A DNA stretch of 64,000 bases from Sphingomonas sp. GC_Shp_5 (GTDB taxonomy: Bacteria > Pseudomonadota > Alphaproteobacteria > Sphingomonadales > Sphingomonadaceae): the NCBI RefSeq assembly GCF_026540855.1, contig NZ_JALNUP010000007.1:62001-126000 (forward strand). Direction: 5' to 3'. Below the pieces are notes generated by a model. The model ran no database searches. It was not told where the DNA came from and saw only the letters and a program-made list of their open reading frames with translations. Below are positions 17,394-25,747 of the stretch, piece by piece; the first letter of the stretch is position 1; each line of letters begins with the position of its first letter. The position numbers were made by a program, and so were the translations under genes.

Positions 17394-18734
17394 TTACCGG
17401 CTGGCGTCTCCCGCATCGAGCGCCGCGGCGATCATGCTGCGGACGTCGACCCGTGCCTTCAGCCGCGCGGCGAGCAGTGCGGTGCCGCTGATCTTGCGCT
17501 GGACGAACAGCGTCTCGACCGGCGGGACGTGCCAGGTGTCGCGGTCGGCGGCCATCGTCATGCCCTGCTCGCGCAACCCGCCGACGAAGGCGCGGTCGCC
17601 GAAGTCGAACGGGCCGGCACGGTTGAGCTCGCCGAGGATGACGTCGATCATCGCGTCGACCTGCGGCCGGTGGGCGTCAACCGCCGCCGCGCCCAGGAAC
17701 CCTGCCGCGATCGCCGCCGCGCGCACGCCGTCGCGGCTGCCGCCGAGCCCGGCGGCGAGCAAGCGGCGATAGCCGTCCGCGGTCACCGGCGTGATCGCCC
17801 GCGTCGCGCCGAAATCGAGCAGCACCAGCCGACCGGTCGCCGGCTGGTAGCGGTAGTTGGCGAAATTGGGATCGGTCTGCATCAGCCCGAAGTCGAACAA
17901 TTCGCGCAGCACCAGCGCGATCAGCGCGCGCATCGCCGCGTCGCGGACCGCTTGGTCAGCGTCCGCCAGCGTCTCGATCGCGACGCCCTCGACGAAGCTC
18001 ATCGCCAGCACGTCGTCGCCGCTGAATTCCGCGTCGAGCGTGGGCACGACATAGGCGGGATCGTCTCCCAGCAGCGCGCCGAACCGTGCGAGCTGCGTCG
18101 CCTCGCGGCGATAATCGGCCTCTTCGTGGAGCTGACGCTTGGCCTCGGCGAGCAGCGGCGCGATGTCGAGCGCATTGGGCAGCACGCCCGACAACCGTAG
18201 CAGCGTCGCGACATTGTCGACGTCGGCGTCGATGCTGTCGCGCACGCCGGGATATTGCACCTTGATCGCGAGAATGCGGCCATCGGGCGTCGCCGCCCGA
18301 TGGACCTGGCCGATCGACGCCGCGGCGACCGGTGTCGCGTCGAACCACGCGAACCGCCGCCGCCAGTCCTTGCCCCAATCGCGCGCCAGCACCCCCTGCA
18401 GCTGCGCGGGCGGCATATGGTGTGCCCGATCGCGCAGCCGGCTGAGGATCTGCGTCAGCTCGTCGGGCAGGAAATCGCCGGCATCCATCGAGATCATCTG
18501 GCCGAGCTTCATCGCCGCGCCGCGCAGGTGTGAGAGCTGGTCGGCCACGCGACTGATGTTGCCCGGCGTCATCAGCAGGTCGCCCATTCGCGGCCGTTGT
18601 CCGTCGGCGAGCCGCCGTGCGCCCTCGGCGATCACCCCGCCGGCGACGCCGCCGGCAAGCCGCCCGAACACGCCGAGCCGCGCCAGCCGCCCGCTCGGCA
18701 CCGCCTTGCCGCGCCCGTCCCGCTCGTCGGTCAT
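17394..18734 (-). CDS. ABC1/AarF (UbiB-like) atypical protein kinase
   Basis: Product of 446 residues. Members support ubiquinone synthesis or other lipid-quinone processes. The ABC1 signature KxGQ is present in AAMKLGQMISMDAGDFLPDEL (about 74-95). The Ala-rich nucleotide loop appears as PVAAASIGQVHRAA, the catalytic lysine in ILAIKVQYPGV, and the metal-binding DFG equivalent as LVLLDFGATRAI, with LMQTDPNFANYRY before it. The start at 18734 overlaps the stop of the DCC thiol oxidoreductase gene by four bases, so the pair is co-translated. No canonical ubi gene is nearby, so the precise role is uncertain. Confidence 0.9.
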   Translation of the reverse strand: MTDERDGRGKAVPSGRLARLGVFGRLAGGVAGGVIAEGARRLADGQRPRMGDLLMTPGNISRVADQLSHLRGAAMKLGQMISMDAGDFLPDELTQILSRLRDRAHHMPPAQLQGVLARDWGKDWRRRFAWFDATPVAAASIGQVHRAATPDGRILAIKVQYPGVRDSIDADVDNVATLLRLSGVLPNALDIAPLLAEAKRQLHEEADYRREATQLARFGALLGDDPAYVVPTLDAEFSGDDVLAMSFVEGVAIETLADADQAVRDAAMRALIALVLRELFDFGLMQTDPNFANYRYQPATGRLVLLDFGATRAITPVTADGYRRLLAAGLGGSRDGVRAAAIAAGFLGAAAVDAHRPQVDAMIDVILGELNRAGPFDFGDRAFVGGLREQGMTMAADRDTWHVPPVETLFVQRKISGTALLAARLKARVDVRSMIAAALDAGDASR

Positions 18735-19165
18735 GCCGCCGCGCGCCGTTGCGCAAGCCGCTGGAGCCGCGGCCGCACGCGCAGGAACTGCCGATAGCCC
18801 CGCTCGAGCCCCGCCAGCACCCGCCGGTTGCGCGCGATCAGCCCGAGCGGCCGCAGCACCGGGATCGCCCGCCACATCGCCGCGAACGCCGCCGCTCCCG
18901 ACAACAAGATCCCCTCCTCGCGCGCGTGGAAGCGGGCGAGGAGGTCGGCGCGATCCACCGGGCAGGCGATCGGCGCATCGCCCGCGGCGTCGACGAAGGT
19001 GATGCGCCCGCGCCGGTCGAGCCGTCGCATCAGCGCGATCTCGCGCCGGCACAGCGGACAGCTGCCATCGTGCCAGACGGTCAGTGTGGCGGCGGTTGTA
19101 GCGGGATCGTCAGGGGTCATGTGCAGCGTCAACGCCGCCGCGCCACGATCGGGCGCGGCAGCCAT
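18731..19165 (-). CDS. DCC-family (DUF393) thiol-disulfide oxidoreductase-like protein
   Basis: Product of 144 residues of the DCC family, thioredoxin-fold-like proteins named after the Dx(C)xxC motif. Here WHDGSCPLCRREIALMRRLD (about 31-50) gives the D...CxxC redox centre. FVDAAGDAPIA and the C-terminal ARNRRVLAGLERGYRQFLRVR fit the family. The start may instead be the ATG at 19120 (MTPDDPA). It overlaps the ABC1 kinase gene by four bases. Confidence 0.85.
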   Translation of the reverse strand: MAAAPDRGAAALTLHMTPDDPATTAATLTVWHDGSCPLCRREIALMRRLDRRGRITFVDAAGDAPIACPVDRADLLARFHAREEGILLSGAAAFAAMWRAIPVLRPLGLIARNRRVLAGLERGYRQFLRVRPRLQRLAQRRAAA

Positions 19166-19249
19166 AAGCCGTCACCGCTAATTAGTCGGGCGACGGCGGA
19201 CCTATCGTCTCGGATGCATCGTTGGGGCACCAGTTTCGAGAGGATGACC

Positions 19250-19765
19250 ATGGACGCCACTTCGCAGATCCTCGCCTCGAGCGGCACCGATGCCGCGGCG
19301 CTGGGCAGCCGCTTCGGCCTCAGTGCCGAGCAGACCCAGTCGGCGATGGCGTCGCTGCTGCCCGCCATCCTCGGCGGGCTCCAGCATCGCCCCGACGCCG
19401 CAGCGGCGGGGCAGACGATCGACCACACCGATCCCGCCGCGGGCAACGACGTGCTCGGCCAGATCTTCGGCACCAAGGACGTCAGCCGCGAGGTCGCGGA
19501 TCACGCATCGGGGCAGACCGGCGTCTCGAGCACGGTGCTCAAAGCGATGCTGCCGATCGTCGCGGCGATGGTCGCGCGTCACTTCGCCACCGCCACCGCC
19601 GGCGGCGGGGGCGGCGGTCTCGGCGGCCTCCTCGGCTCGCTGCTCCAGCAGGGCGCAGGCAATCAGGGCGGCGGCCAAGCCGGCCTGCCGGGCGGGCTTG
19701 GTGGCCTTGCCGGCATGTTCGGCAGCGGCAACCCGCTCGACGCGATCCTCGGCCGCAACCGCTAA
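19250..19765 (+). CDS. DUF937 (YidB-like) protein
   Basis: Product of 171 residues. The N-terminal two thirds match DUF937, with FGLSAEQTQSAMASLLPAIL and the LGQIFGTKDVSREVADHASGQTGVSSTVLKAMLPIVAAMV block. The C-terminus is Gly-rich low-complexity sequence ending in a LGGLAGMFGSGNPLDAIL segment. The role of these proteins is not known. The start at 19250 follows an AGAGGA site; ATG 19244 is an alternative two codons earlier. A cupin gene follows 27 bases downstream. Confidence 0.82.
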   Translation: MDATSQILASSGTDAAALGSRFGLSAEQTQSAMASLLPAILGGLQHRPDAAAAGQTIDHTDPAAGNDVLGQIFGTKDVSREVADHASGQTGVSSTVLKAMLPIVAAMVARHFATATAGGGGGGLGGLLGSLLQQGAGNQGGGQAGLPGGLGGLAGMFGSGNPLDAILGRNR

Positions 19766-19792
19766 CCATCGCATTCCATCGGAGACGACGAC

Positions 19793-20164
19793 ATGGCCGT
19801 ATTCAACAAAGACATGATCGCCCTGGCGACCAAGAACAGCCACTTCCAGAAGGAAGTCTATTACGACGCCAATTGCCAGGTGGTGCTGATGAGCATCGAA
19901 CCCGGCGACGACATCGGCGAAGAGACGCACGATGCCGATCAGACCACCTTCTTCGTCGCCGGCGAGGGCCAGGCGGTGGTCGACGGCAGCCGCACCAAGG
20001 TGACCGCCAACCACATGGTGATCATCCCCAAGGGCGCCAAGCACAACATCATCAACAAGGGTGACGAGCCGCTCAAGCTGTTCACCGTCTATGCGCCGCC
20101 CGCCGAAGAGGAAGGCGTCAGCCACAAGACCAAGGCCGACGCCGAGGCCGCCGAAGAGGAGTGA
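19793..20164 (+). CDS. Cupin-domain protein
   Basis: Single-domain cupin of 123 residues. Conserved motif 1 appears as PGDDIGEETHDADQTTFFVAGEG (one His and two Glu instead of the HxH...E pattern) and motif 2 as HMVIIPKGAKHNIIN. The C-terminus is acidic. It has a GGAGA ribosome-binding site and is closely spaced after the DUF937 gene, so the two may form an operon. The substrate is unknown. Confidence 0.87.
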   Translation: MAVFNKDMIALATKNSHFQKEVYYDANCQVVLMSIEPGDDIGEETHDADQTTFFVAGEGQAVVDGSRTKVTANHMVIIPKGAKHNIINKGDEPLKLFTVYAPPAEEEGVSHKTKADAEAAEEE

Positions 20165-20275
20165 TCCTCCCTTCCCGCCCGGCCGGCGCGCGGCGCCGAT
20201 CGGGCCGGCCGTGCCCGCATCGTCCATCACCTTCCCCGCCTGGATATCCAGCGCCACCAAAGAGACAGCCGCCGC

Positions 20276-22159
20276 ATGAGCGAATTAGACAGTGTTGCCG
20301 GCTACAAGGACGTGTTCACCGGTAGTCGCGACGCGCCGCCGCCCGAGGCGGGTGCGGCCGCGATCAAGCCGGTGTCGGCGCCCGAGCTGAAGACGCTGGC
20401 CGGTGTTGCGGTCGGCACGCTCGTCATCGCCGCGCTGTATTTCGGCCAGCAGGTGCTGATCCCGATCACGCTCGCGGTGATGCTCTCCTTCGTGCTGTCG
20501 CCGGTCGTCAACCTGCTGCAGCGGTTGCGGCTGTGGCGCGCGCCGGCGGTGATGCTGACGGTGCTCGCCGCGCTCGGCGTGCTCGGGCTGGTCGGCACCC
20601 TGATCGGCAGCCAGGCCGCCTCGCTCACCGCCAACGCCCCGCAATATGCCCAGACCATCGAGGCCAAGGTCCAGGGCGTGCAAGGCTATGCGGTGTCGCG
20701 CCTGGCATCGCTCTCCAAGGAGTTCGGCAGCGGCCGCCAGAGCGGCCCTCGCCCTAGCGCGGCAGCCCCCAGCGGAACCGGCGCGGCACCGGCCGGCAAC
20801 GGTCAGCGCCGGCCGATCCCAGTGGAGGTGGTGCAGGACAGCACCTCGCCGTTCACCATCGCCAAGACCGTGCTCGAGCCGATCCTGGGTCCGCTCGAGA
20901 CCACCGTCATCGTCCTCATTGTCGCGATCTTCGTGCTGATGCAGAAGGAGGATCTGCGCGATCGCTTTATCCGCGTGTTCGGCTCGAGCGATCTCCACCG
21001 CACCACCCGCGCGCTTGACGACGCCGGCCAGCGCCTCAGCAAGTATTTCCTGTCGCAGCTTGCGGTGAACGCCTGTTTTGGTGTCGTTATCGGCCTCGGT
21101 CTCTGGGCGATCGGCATCCCCTCGCCCGCGATGTGGGGCGTCATGGCCGGTCTGCTGCGGTTCGTGCCCTATATCGGCTCGTTCCTCGCCGCGGTTGCGC
21201 CGGCCGCGCTCGGCGCCGCGGTCGATCCGGGCTGGGGCATGACGCTCGAGGTGGTCGCGCTGTTCGCCGTTATCGAGCCGCTCACCGGCTATGTCGTCGA
21301 GCCGTTGCTCTACGGCCACTCCACCGGGCTGTCGCCGGTATCGGTGATCGTCTCGGCGATCTTCTGGACCTGGCTGTGGGGGCCGATCGGACTGATCATG
21401 TCCACCCCGCTCACCTTGTGCCTGGTGGTGATGGGCCGCCACGTGAAGAGCCTCGAATTCTTCGACGTGCTGCTCGGTGATCGCCCGGCGCTCACCCCGG
21501 TGGAGAGCTTCTACCAGCGCATCCTCGCCAACAACCCCGACGAGGCACTGGCGCAGGCCGAGACCTTGCTCACCGATCGTCCGCTGGTTGCTTATTACGA
21601 CGGCGTCGTGCTCGAAGGCCTCAAGCTCGCGGTCGAAGACGAGGCGCGCGGCACGATCGATCCCGCGAGCGCGACACGGATGACGCGCTCGATGCTGTCG
21701 GTGATCAACGATCTGCAATCCTATGCCCCGCGCGATGCGGCGGCGACCGTACCGGGCCGGGTGATCTGCGTCGCCGGCCATGGCGTGTTCGACGAGGCCG
21801 TTACCGCGATGCTCGTGCAACTGCTCGGCCAGCGCGGCATCGACGCGCGCAGCGTCGCGGACGCCGCGGTGTCGCGCGAGACGATCGCCACGCTCGATGT
21901 CACCGATGTCGGCGTGATCGCCATCTCCTATCTCGAGGTCACCGGCTCGCCGGCGCGGCTGCGCTATCTGATCCGCCGCCTCCGGGCGCGGGCCCCGGCG
22001 GCGCGGATCGTCGTCGGCCTATGGCCGCAGGGCGAGGCCGCGCTCAGCGACACTGCGATCCAGCACGCGCTCGGCGCCGACCATTATGCCGGCTCGCTCG
22101 GGCAAGCGGTCGATCAGATCGCCGAGACCGATGCCGCGGTCACGACGCGGGCGGCCTAG
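20276..22159 (+). CDS. AI-2E/PerM-family permease with extra C-terminal domain
   Basis: Product of 627 residues. The membrane part (about 40-390) has paired hydrophobic helices near the N-terminus (VLIPITLAVMLSFVLSPVVNLL) and the family block LLRFVPYIGSFLAAVAPAALGA, then VVEPLLYGHSTGLSPVSVIVSAIFWTWLWGPIGL. A periplasmic loop with a Pro/Ala-rich linker lies at about 150-185. The usual AI-2E permease is 350-400 residues. Here about 200 further residues follow, with a Rossmann-like fold (GRVICVAGHGVFDEAVTAML, IVVGLWPQGEAAL). Family membership is clear. The transported substrate is unknown, and the family name does not prove autoinducer transport. Confidence 0.88.
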   Translation: MSELDSVAGYKDVFTGSRDAPPPEAGAAAIKPVSAPELKTLAGVAVGTLVIAALYFGQQVLIPITLAVMLSFVLSPVVNLLQRLRLWRAPAVMLTVLAALGVLGLVGTLIGSQAASLTANAPQYAQTIEAKVQGVQGYAVSRLASLSKEFGSGRQSGPRPSAAAPSGTGAAPAGNGQRRPIPVEVVQDSTSPFTIAKTVLEPILGPLETTVIVLIVAIFVLMQKEDLRDRFIRVFGSSDLHRTTRALDDAGQRLSKYFLSQLAVNACFGVVIGLGLWAIGIPSPAMWGVMAGLLRFVPYIGSFLAAVAPAALGAAVDPGWGMTLEVVALFAVIEPLTGYVVEPLLYGHSTGLSPVSVIVSAIFWTWLWGPIGLIMSTPLTLCLVVMGRHVKSLEFFDVLLGDRPALTPVESFYQRILANNPDEALAQAETLLTDRPLVAYYDGVVLEGLKLAVEDEARGTIDPASATRMTRSMLSVINDLQSYAPRDAAATVPGRVICVAGHGVFDEAVTAMLVQLLGQRGIDARSVADAAVSRETIATLDVTDVGVIAISYLEVTGSPARLRYLIRRLRARAPAARIVVGLWPQGEAALSDTAIQHALGADHYAGSLGQAVDQIAETDAAVTTRAA

Positions 22160-22446
22160 CCGGCGTCGACGACGAACATCCGCGCTTCCTGCGCCAGCGC
22201 GCGCTCGGCTTTGATCGGCGCGTAATCGGCCGAGTCATAGAAAGCGAGCGCGGCGGCCAGCGTCGGGAACTCGAAGATGCCGGCAAGCGGCAAGGGCGCG
22301 ACATCGCCTTCCAGCGTGCCGGCGACCGGCCCGAAATGGAGAATGCGTCCGCCCGCCGCCGCCAGCGCCGCTTGGAAACGCGGCGCCAGTGCCGCCTGGC
22401 GCGCGGCATCCGTGATGCGCAGGTTCACATGGACATTGGCCGTCAT
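22156..22446 (-). CDS. DUF1330-family protein
   Basis: Product of 96 residues with the ferredoxin-like DUF1330 layout: an N-terminal strand, ARQAALAPRFQAALAAAGGRIL, LEGDVAPLPLAGIFEFPTLAAALAFYDSADYAPIK, and a C-terminal VVDAG. The FYDSADYAPIKAER block is the family's best-known segment. It is convergent with the permease gene and overlaps its end by four bases. Function unknown. Confidence 0.82.
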   Translation of the reverse strand: MTANVHVNLRITDAARQAALAPRFQAALAAAGGRILHFGPVAGTLEGDVAPLPLAGIFEFPTLAAALAFYDSADYAPIKAERALAQEARMFVVDAG

Positions 22447-22630
22447 ACCGCTGCTCCCCGTTGTCCTCGCGACGACAAGAGCTAGCCGGCTCGGCGCGGC
22501 AACGCCATCGCCGCGGCAGCCCCCACTGGAACCACGACCGGCCGCTTCGATGAATTCGGCGTCATCGGCCGGCGTGAAGGGCCCTGCGCCATGCCATCTG
22601 CGTTGAGCGTACGGAATCAGGAGACACGCC

Positions 22631-23938
22631 ATCGCCACCTTCATGTTCGCGACGGGTATCGAGAATAGCGTACCGACCATCGACAACGGCCGCACTCGCA
22701 TCGACGAGATGGAAAGCTGCGGCCATTATAAGCATTGGCAGGAGGATTTCGCGCTCGTCGAGGAGATGGGCATCGGCTATCTCCGCTTCGGCCCGCCGAT
22801 CCACAAGACCTGGCTCGGCGTCGACCGCTACGATTGGTCGTTTGCCGACCAAACCTTCGCCGATCTCAAGCAGCGCAACATCGTGCCGATCGTCGATCTC
22901 TGCCATTTCGGCGTGCCGGACTGGATCGGCAATTTCCAGAACCCGGATTTCGCCAAGCTGTTCTGCGGCTATGCGCTGGCGTTTGCTACACGCTTTCCGT
23001 GGGTGCAGCTCTACACCCCGGTCAACGAGATGTATATCTGCGCCACCTTCTCGGCGCGCTACGGCTGGTGGAACGAGCAGTTGCAGAGCGAGGGGGCGTT
23101 CGTCACCGCGCTCAAGCATCTGGTCAAGGCCAATGTCCTCGCCATGCAGGCGATCCTCACCGTCCGCCCCGATGCGATTTTCGTGCAGAGCGAGTCGTCG
23201 GAATATTTTCATGCCGACAGTCCCGCGGCGATCCACCCCGCCGAAGTGATGAACGCGCAGCGTTTTCTGTCGCTCGATCTCAACTACGGCCGCCGCGTCG
23301 ATTCCGAGATGTACGAATATCTGCTCGATAACGGCATGACCCGCGAGGAATATCACTTCTTCCTCGACAATCGCCTGAAACAGCACTGCATCATGGGCAA
23401 CGATTATTACGTCACCAACGAGCATCGCGTCTCGGCGGACGGCTCCACCCGCGCCTCGGGCGAGATCTTCGGTTACAGCGAGATCACCCGCCAGTACCAC
23501 GATCGCTACCGGCTGCCGGTGATGCACACCGAGACCAACCTCAACCAGGGCCCGCTCGGCACCGAGGCGGTGGACTGGCTGTGGAAGGAATGGGCCAACG
23601 TGCTGCGCGTCCGCAACGATGGCGTGCCGGTGGTCGGCTTCACTTGGTATTCGCTCACCGACCAGGTCGATTGGGACAGCGCGCTGCGCGAGAAGAACGG
23701 CAACGTCAACCCGCTCGGCCTGTTCGATCTCGATCGCAAGATCCGCCCGGTCGGCGAGGCGTACAAGCGGCTGATCAGCCAGTGGCGCGATGTGCTGCCG
23801 ACCCAGAGCATGTGTCTCACCGTGCCGGTGGTGATGCCCGACGAGGCCGGCGACGAGCACGCCAAGCGCCAGCGCCGGCGCGCGCGTGAAATGATCAAGG
23901 GGCAGCCCACCGCCCCCGCCACCCAGGAGAATGGATGA
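22631..23938 (+). CDS. Glycoside hydrolase family 1-like protein (beta-glucosidase fold)
   Basis: GH1-type (beta/alpha)8 barrel of 431-435 residues. Numbering from the ATG at 22643, the acid/base Glu lies in LYTPVNEMYICATF (Glu129) and the probable nucleophile in VMHTETNLNQG (Glu297), with FTWYSLTDQVDWDSAL as the late Trp block. The AGGAG site at 22619-22623 is seven bases before an ATC (22631), but about 19 before the ATG at 22643. I therefore give 22631 as the likely start, which needs a non-standard ATC codon or a recent mutation; 22643 is the alternative. No signal peptide, so the enzyme is probably cytoplasmic. It overlaps the SDR gene by four bases. The C-terminus is a basic extension. 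Confidence 0.85.
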   Translation: MATFMFATGIENSVPTIDNGRTRIDEMESCGHYKHWQEDFALVEEMGIGYLRFGPPIHKTWLGVDRYDWSFADQTFADLKQRNIVPIVDLCHFGVPDWIGNFQNPDFAKLFCGYALAFATRFPWVQLYTPVNEMYICATFSARYGWWNEQLQSEGAFVTALKHLVKANVLAMQAILTVRPDAIFVQSESSEYFHADSPAAIHPAEVMNAQRFLSLDLNYGRRVDSEMYEYLLDNGMTREEYHFFLDNRLKQHCIMGNDYYVTNEHRVSADGSTRASGEIFGYSEITRQYHDRYRLPVMHTETNLNQGPLGTEAVDWLWKEWANVLRVRNDGVPVVGFTWYSLTDQVDWDSALREKNGNVNPLGLFDLDRKIRPVGEAYKRLISQWRDVLPTQSMCLTVPVVMPDEAGDEHAKRQRRRAREMIKGQPTAPATQENG

Positions 23939-24684
23939 TGGATAACAGGTTCGCCAACAAGGTCGCGATCGTCACCGGCGCTGCCGGCGGGATCGGGCTG
24001 GCCATCGCCACCCGGCTTCACGCCGAGGGTGCCCGCATCGCCATCGTCGACCTCAAGGCGGAGGCGGCGGAGGCCGCCGCGGCCAAGCTCGTCGCCGACA
24101 CCGGTGGCGAGGCGATCGGCCTCGGCTGCGATGTCGGCGCCGAGGATCAGGTCGCGGCCACGGTCGCCGCGGTGCTCGCGCGGTTCGGCGCGGTCGATGT
24201 GATCGTCAACAATGCCGGGCTGATGACGTTCAAGACGCTCGCCGAATTCACCGGCGACGATTGGCTCAAGGTGCTGCGGGTCGATCTCCTCGGCGCCGCC
24301 TTCTTCACCCGCCAGGCGTTCCTCCACTGCGGCGACAAGGGTGGCGCGATCGTCAATATCGCCAGTGTCCACGCGATCGAGACCAGCGCCAATGCAGCGC
24401 CCTATTCGGCCGCCAAGGCCGCGCTGCTGTCGCTGACGCGGACCACCTCGATCGAGGGCCGCGACGTCAGGATTCGCGCCAATGCGGTGCTCCCCGGCGC
24501 GATCGATACACCGATGCTGTGGGACAACCCCAACGTCAAATCGGGCGCCGAGACGATCGACAAGCGCGATGTCGGCCAGCCCGCGGATGTCGCCGCCGCG
24601 GTGGCCTTCCTCGCCAGCGACGATGCCGGCTTCATCACCGGCACCACGCTCGCGGTGGATGGCGGGCGGCTCGCCAAGCTGTAA
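23935..24684 (+). CDS. Short-chain dehydrogenase/reductase
   Basis: Classical SDR of 249 residues. The cofactor motif TGAAGGIG is at about 14-21, the NNAG motif at about 92-95, and the catalytic Ser144, Tyr157 and Lys161 (YSAAK) are present. DLKAEAAEAA after the second strand, with an acidic residue at Asp39, favours NAD over NADP. The C-terminal FITGTTLAVDGGRLAKL is standard. It shares a four-base ATGA overlap with the GH1-like gene, which suggests a sugar or sugar-alcohol substrate (inference). Confidence 0.92.
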   Translation: MMDNRFANKVAIVTGAAGGIGLAIATRLHAEGARIAIVDLKAEAAEAAAAKLVADTGGEAIGLGCDVGAEDQVAATVAAVLARFGAVDVIVNNAGLMTFKTLAEFTGDDWLKVLRVDLLGAAFFTRQAFLHCGDKGGAIVNIASVHAIETSANAAPYSAAKAALLSLTRTTSIEGRDVRIRANAVLPGAIDTPMLWDNPNVKSGAETIDKRDVGQPADVAAAVAFLASDDAGFITGTTLAVDGGRLAKL

Positions 24685-24691
24685 CCGGCGC

Positions 24692-24892
24692 CTAGCGCAC
24701 CGCGATCAGCCGCGCCGCGGTAAGATCCGCAACCCTCGCGCAGCTGAGCTGGGCCATCCCCGCCTCCAGCTCGGCGCGCAGCAGGTGCAGCGCGTGCGCA
24801 ACGCCCGGCATCCCCGCCACCGCGAGCGCGTGCAGCACCGGCCGCCCGATCAGCACCGCGCTGGCGCCGAGGCACAGCGCCGGCAAGGGCAC
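24692..24892 (-). pseudogene. C-terminal remnant of an FMN-dependent alpha-hydroxy acid dehydrogenase (LldD-like)
   Basis: About 65 residues survive: ALCLGASAVLIGRPVLHALA, followed by AGMPGVAHALHLLRAELEAGM and AQLSCARVADLTAARL. This is the exact tail of the FMN-dependent hydroxy acid oxidase family, where the GRP motif closes the FMN phosphate site. The catalytic His/Arg region and the remaining 300 residues are absent, and there is no gene of that family further upstream. A short frame from a GTG near 24892 could be translated, but it would not fold into a working enzyme. Confidence 0.75.
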
Positions 24893-25020
24893 TGCTCATA
24901 GGCCATGATCATCCAGCTATTGAGCGTCAGTCGCATGATGAAATGTTCGGTGATTCGAACGTCAATTGGTCGCGACGCAAACCGTGTGATAGATGCCGGT
25001 CACCATTCAGGAGACAGTCC

Positions 25021-25227
25021 GTGAAGCTCAGCGCGCGCAATCAGATTTCCGGCACCGTGGTCGCCATCACCCCCGGCGCGGTCAACGGCACCGTCAAGAT
25101 CGACATCGGCGCGGGCAACATCGTCACCTCGAGCATCACCGAAGAAGCGATCGCCGATCTTGGCCTTGCCGAGGGCGACGCCGTCACCGTGGTGATCAAG
25201 GCCAGCGACGTGATGATCGGCAAGTAA
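25021..25227 (+). CDS. Mop/TOBE-domain molybdate-binding protein
   Basis: Single Mop domain of 68 residues, the molbindin fold that binds molybdate or tungstate as an oligomer. The pattern LSARNQISGTVVAITPGAVN and VKIDIGAGNIVTSSITEEAI with GDAVTVVIKASDVMIG is diagnostic. The start is a GTG at 25021, nine bases after an AGGAGA site. It lies five bases before the ModE-like regulator gene, so the two are an operon. In E. coli ModE the DNA-binding and Mop domains are one protein; here they are separate. Confidence 0.9.
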   Translation: MKLSARNQISGTVVAITPGAVNGTVKIDIGAGNIVTSSITEEAIADLGLAEGDAVTVVIKASDVMIGK

Positions 25228-25232
25228 TCGCG

Positions 25233-25613
25233 ATGCGCGTCGGCCCGCTCAAGCTGAAGGCGCAGCTGTTCTGCGACGGCGAGACCGCGATGGGTCCCGG
25301 CAAGGCCGATCTGCTCGAGGCGATCGACCGCGAGGGATCGATCTCGGCGGCCGGCCGCGTGCTCGGGATGAGCTATCGGCGTACCTGGCTGCTGGTCGAC
25401 ACGATGAACCGCTGCTGGGCCGAGCGGCTGGTCGACACCGTTCGCGGCGGCAACAGCGGCAACGCCCGCCTCACCCCGCTCGGCCGCGACGTGCTCGCAA
25501 CCTTCCGCGCGCTCGAGGAACGGCTCGCGGCGGTGGCCGCCGATGATCTCGCGACGCTGGCCGCGCTGCTGCGCGCGCACCCGCTGGGTACCGAGGAGGA
25601 GGTCGGAGAGTGA
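25233..25613 (+). CDS. ModE N-terminal-type winged-helix regulator
   Basis: Product of 126 residues with only the DNA-binding part of ModE. The motif GKADLLEAIDREGSISAAGRVLGMSYRRTWLLVDTMNRC is the LysR-like winged helix characteristic of molybdate regulators, and RGGNSGNARLTPLGRDVLATFRALEE follows. No C-terminal Mop domains are present, but a free Mop protein is encoded just upstream. A REP-like palindrome follows 17 bases after the stop. No mod ABC transporter genes are in the window. Confidence 0.9.
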   Translation: MRVGPLKLKAQLFCDGETAMGPGKADLLEAIDREGSISAAGRVLGMSYRRTWLLVDTMNRCWAERLVDTVRGGNSGNARLTPLGRDVLATFRALEERLAAVAADDLATLAALLRAHPLGTEEEVGE

Positions 25614-25630
25614 TGCTCTCTCCCAGGATC

Positions 25631-25711
25631 GTCACCCCAGCGAACGCCGGGGTGTTTCACGGCTCCTGCCTTGCGCTCGCCGCAAGAGATCCCAGCTTCC
25701 GCTGCGATGAC
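25631..25711. repeat. REP-like double-hairpin palindrome, copy A
   Basis: Begins GTCACCCCAGCGAACGCCGG, then GGTG, and ends in GCAAGAGATCCCAGC followed by TTCCGCTGCGATGAC. It has the same end blocks as the copies at 42857-42946 and 61362-61441, but is more diverged. It sits after the ModE-like gene. Confidence 0.7.
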
Positions 25712-25747
25712 TAATATCGAACGGCGACCAACCGTCGTCGCGCAACT

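Noticed and set aside
20285..21820. 511-codon antisense frame over the permease gene
   Set aside because: Composition typical of antisense frames (Arg/His/Asp rich), no domain; the permease is clear.
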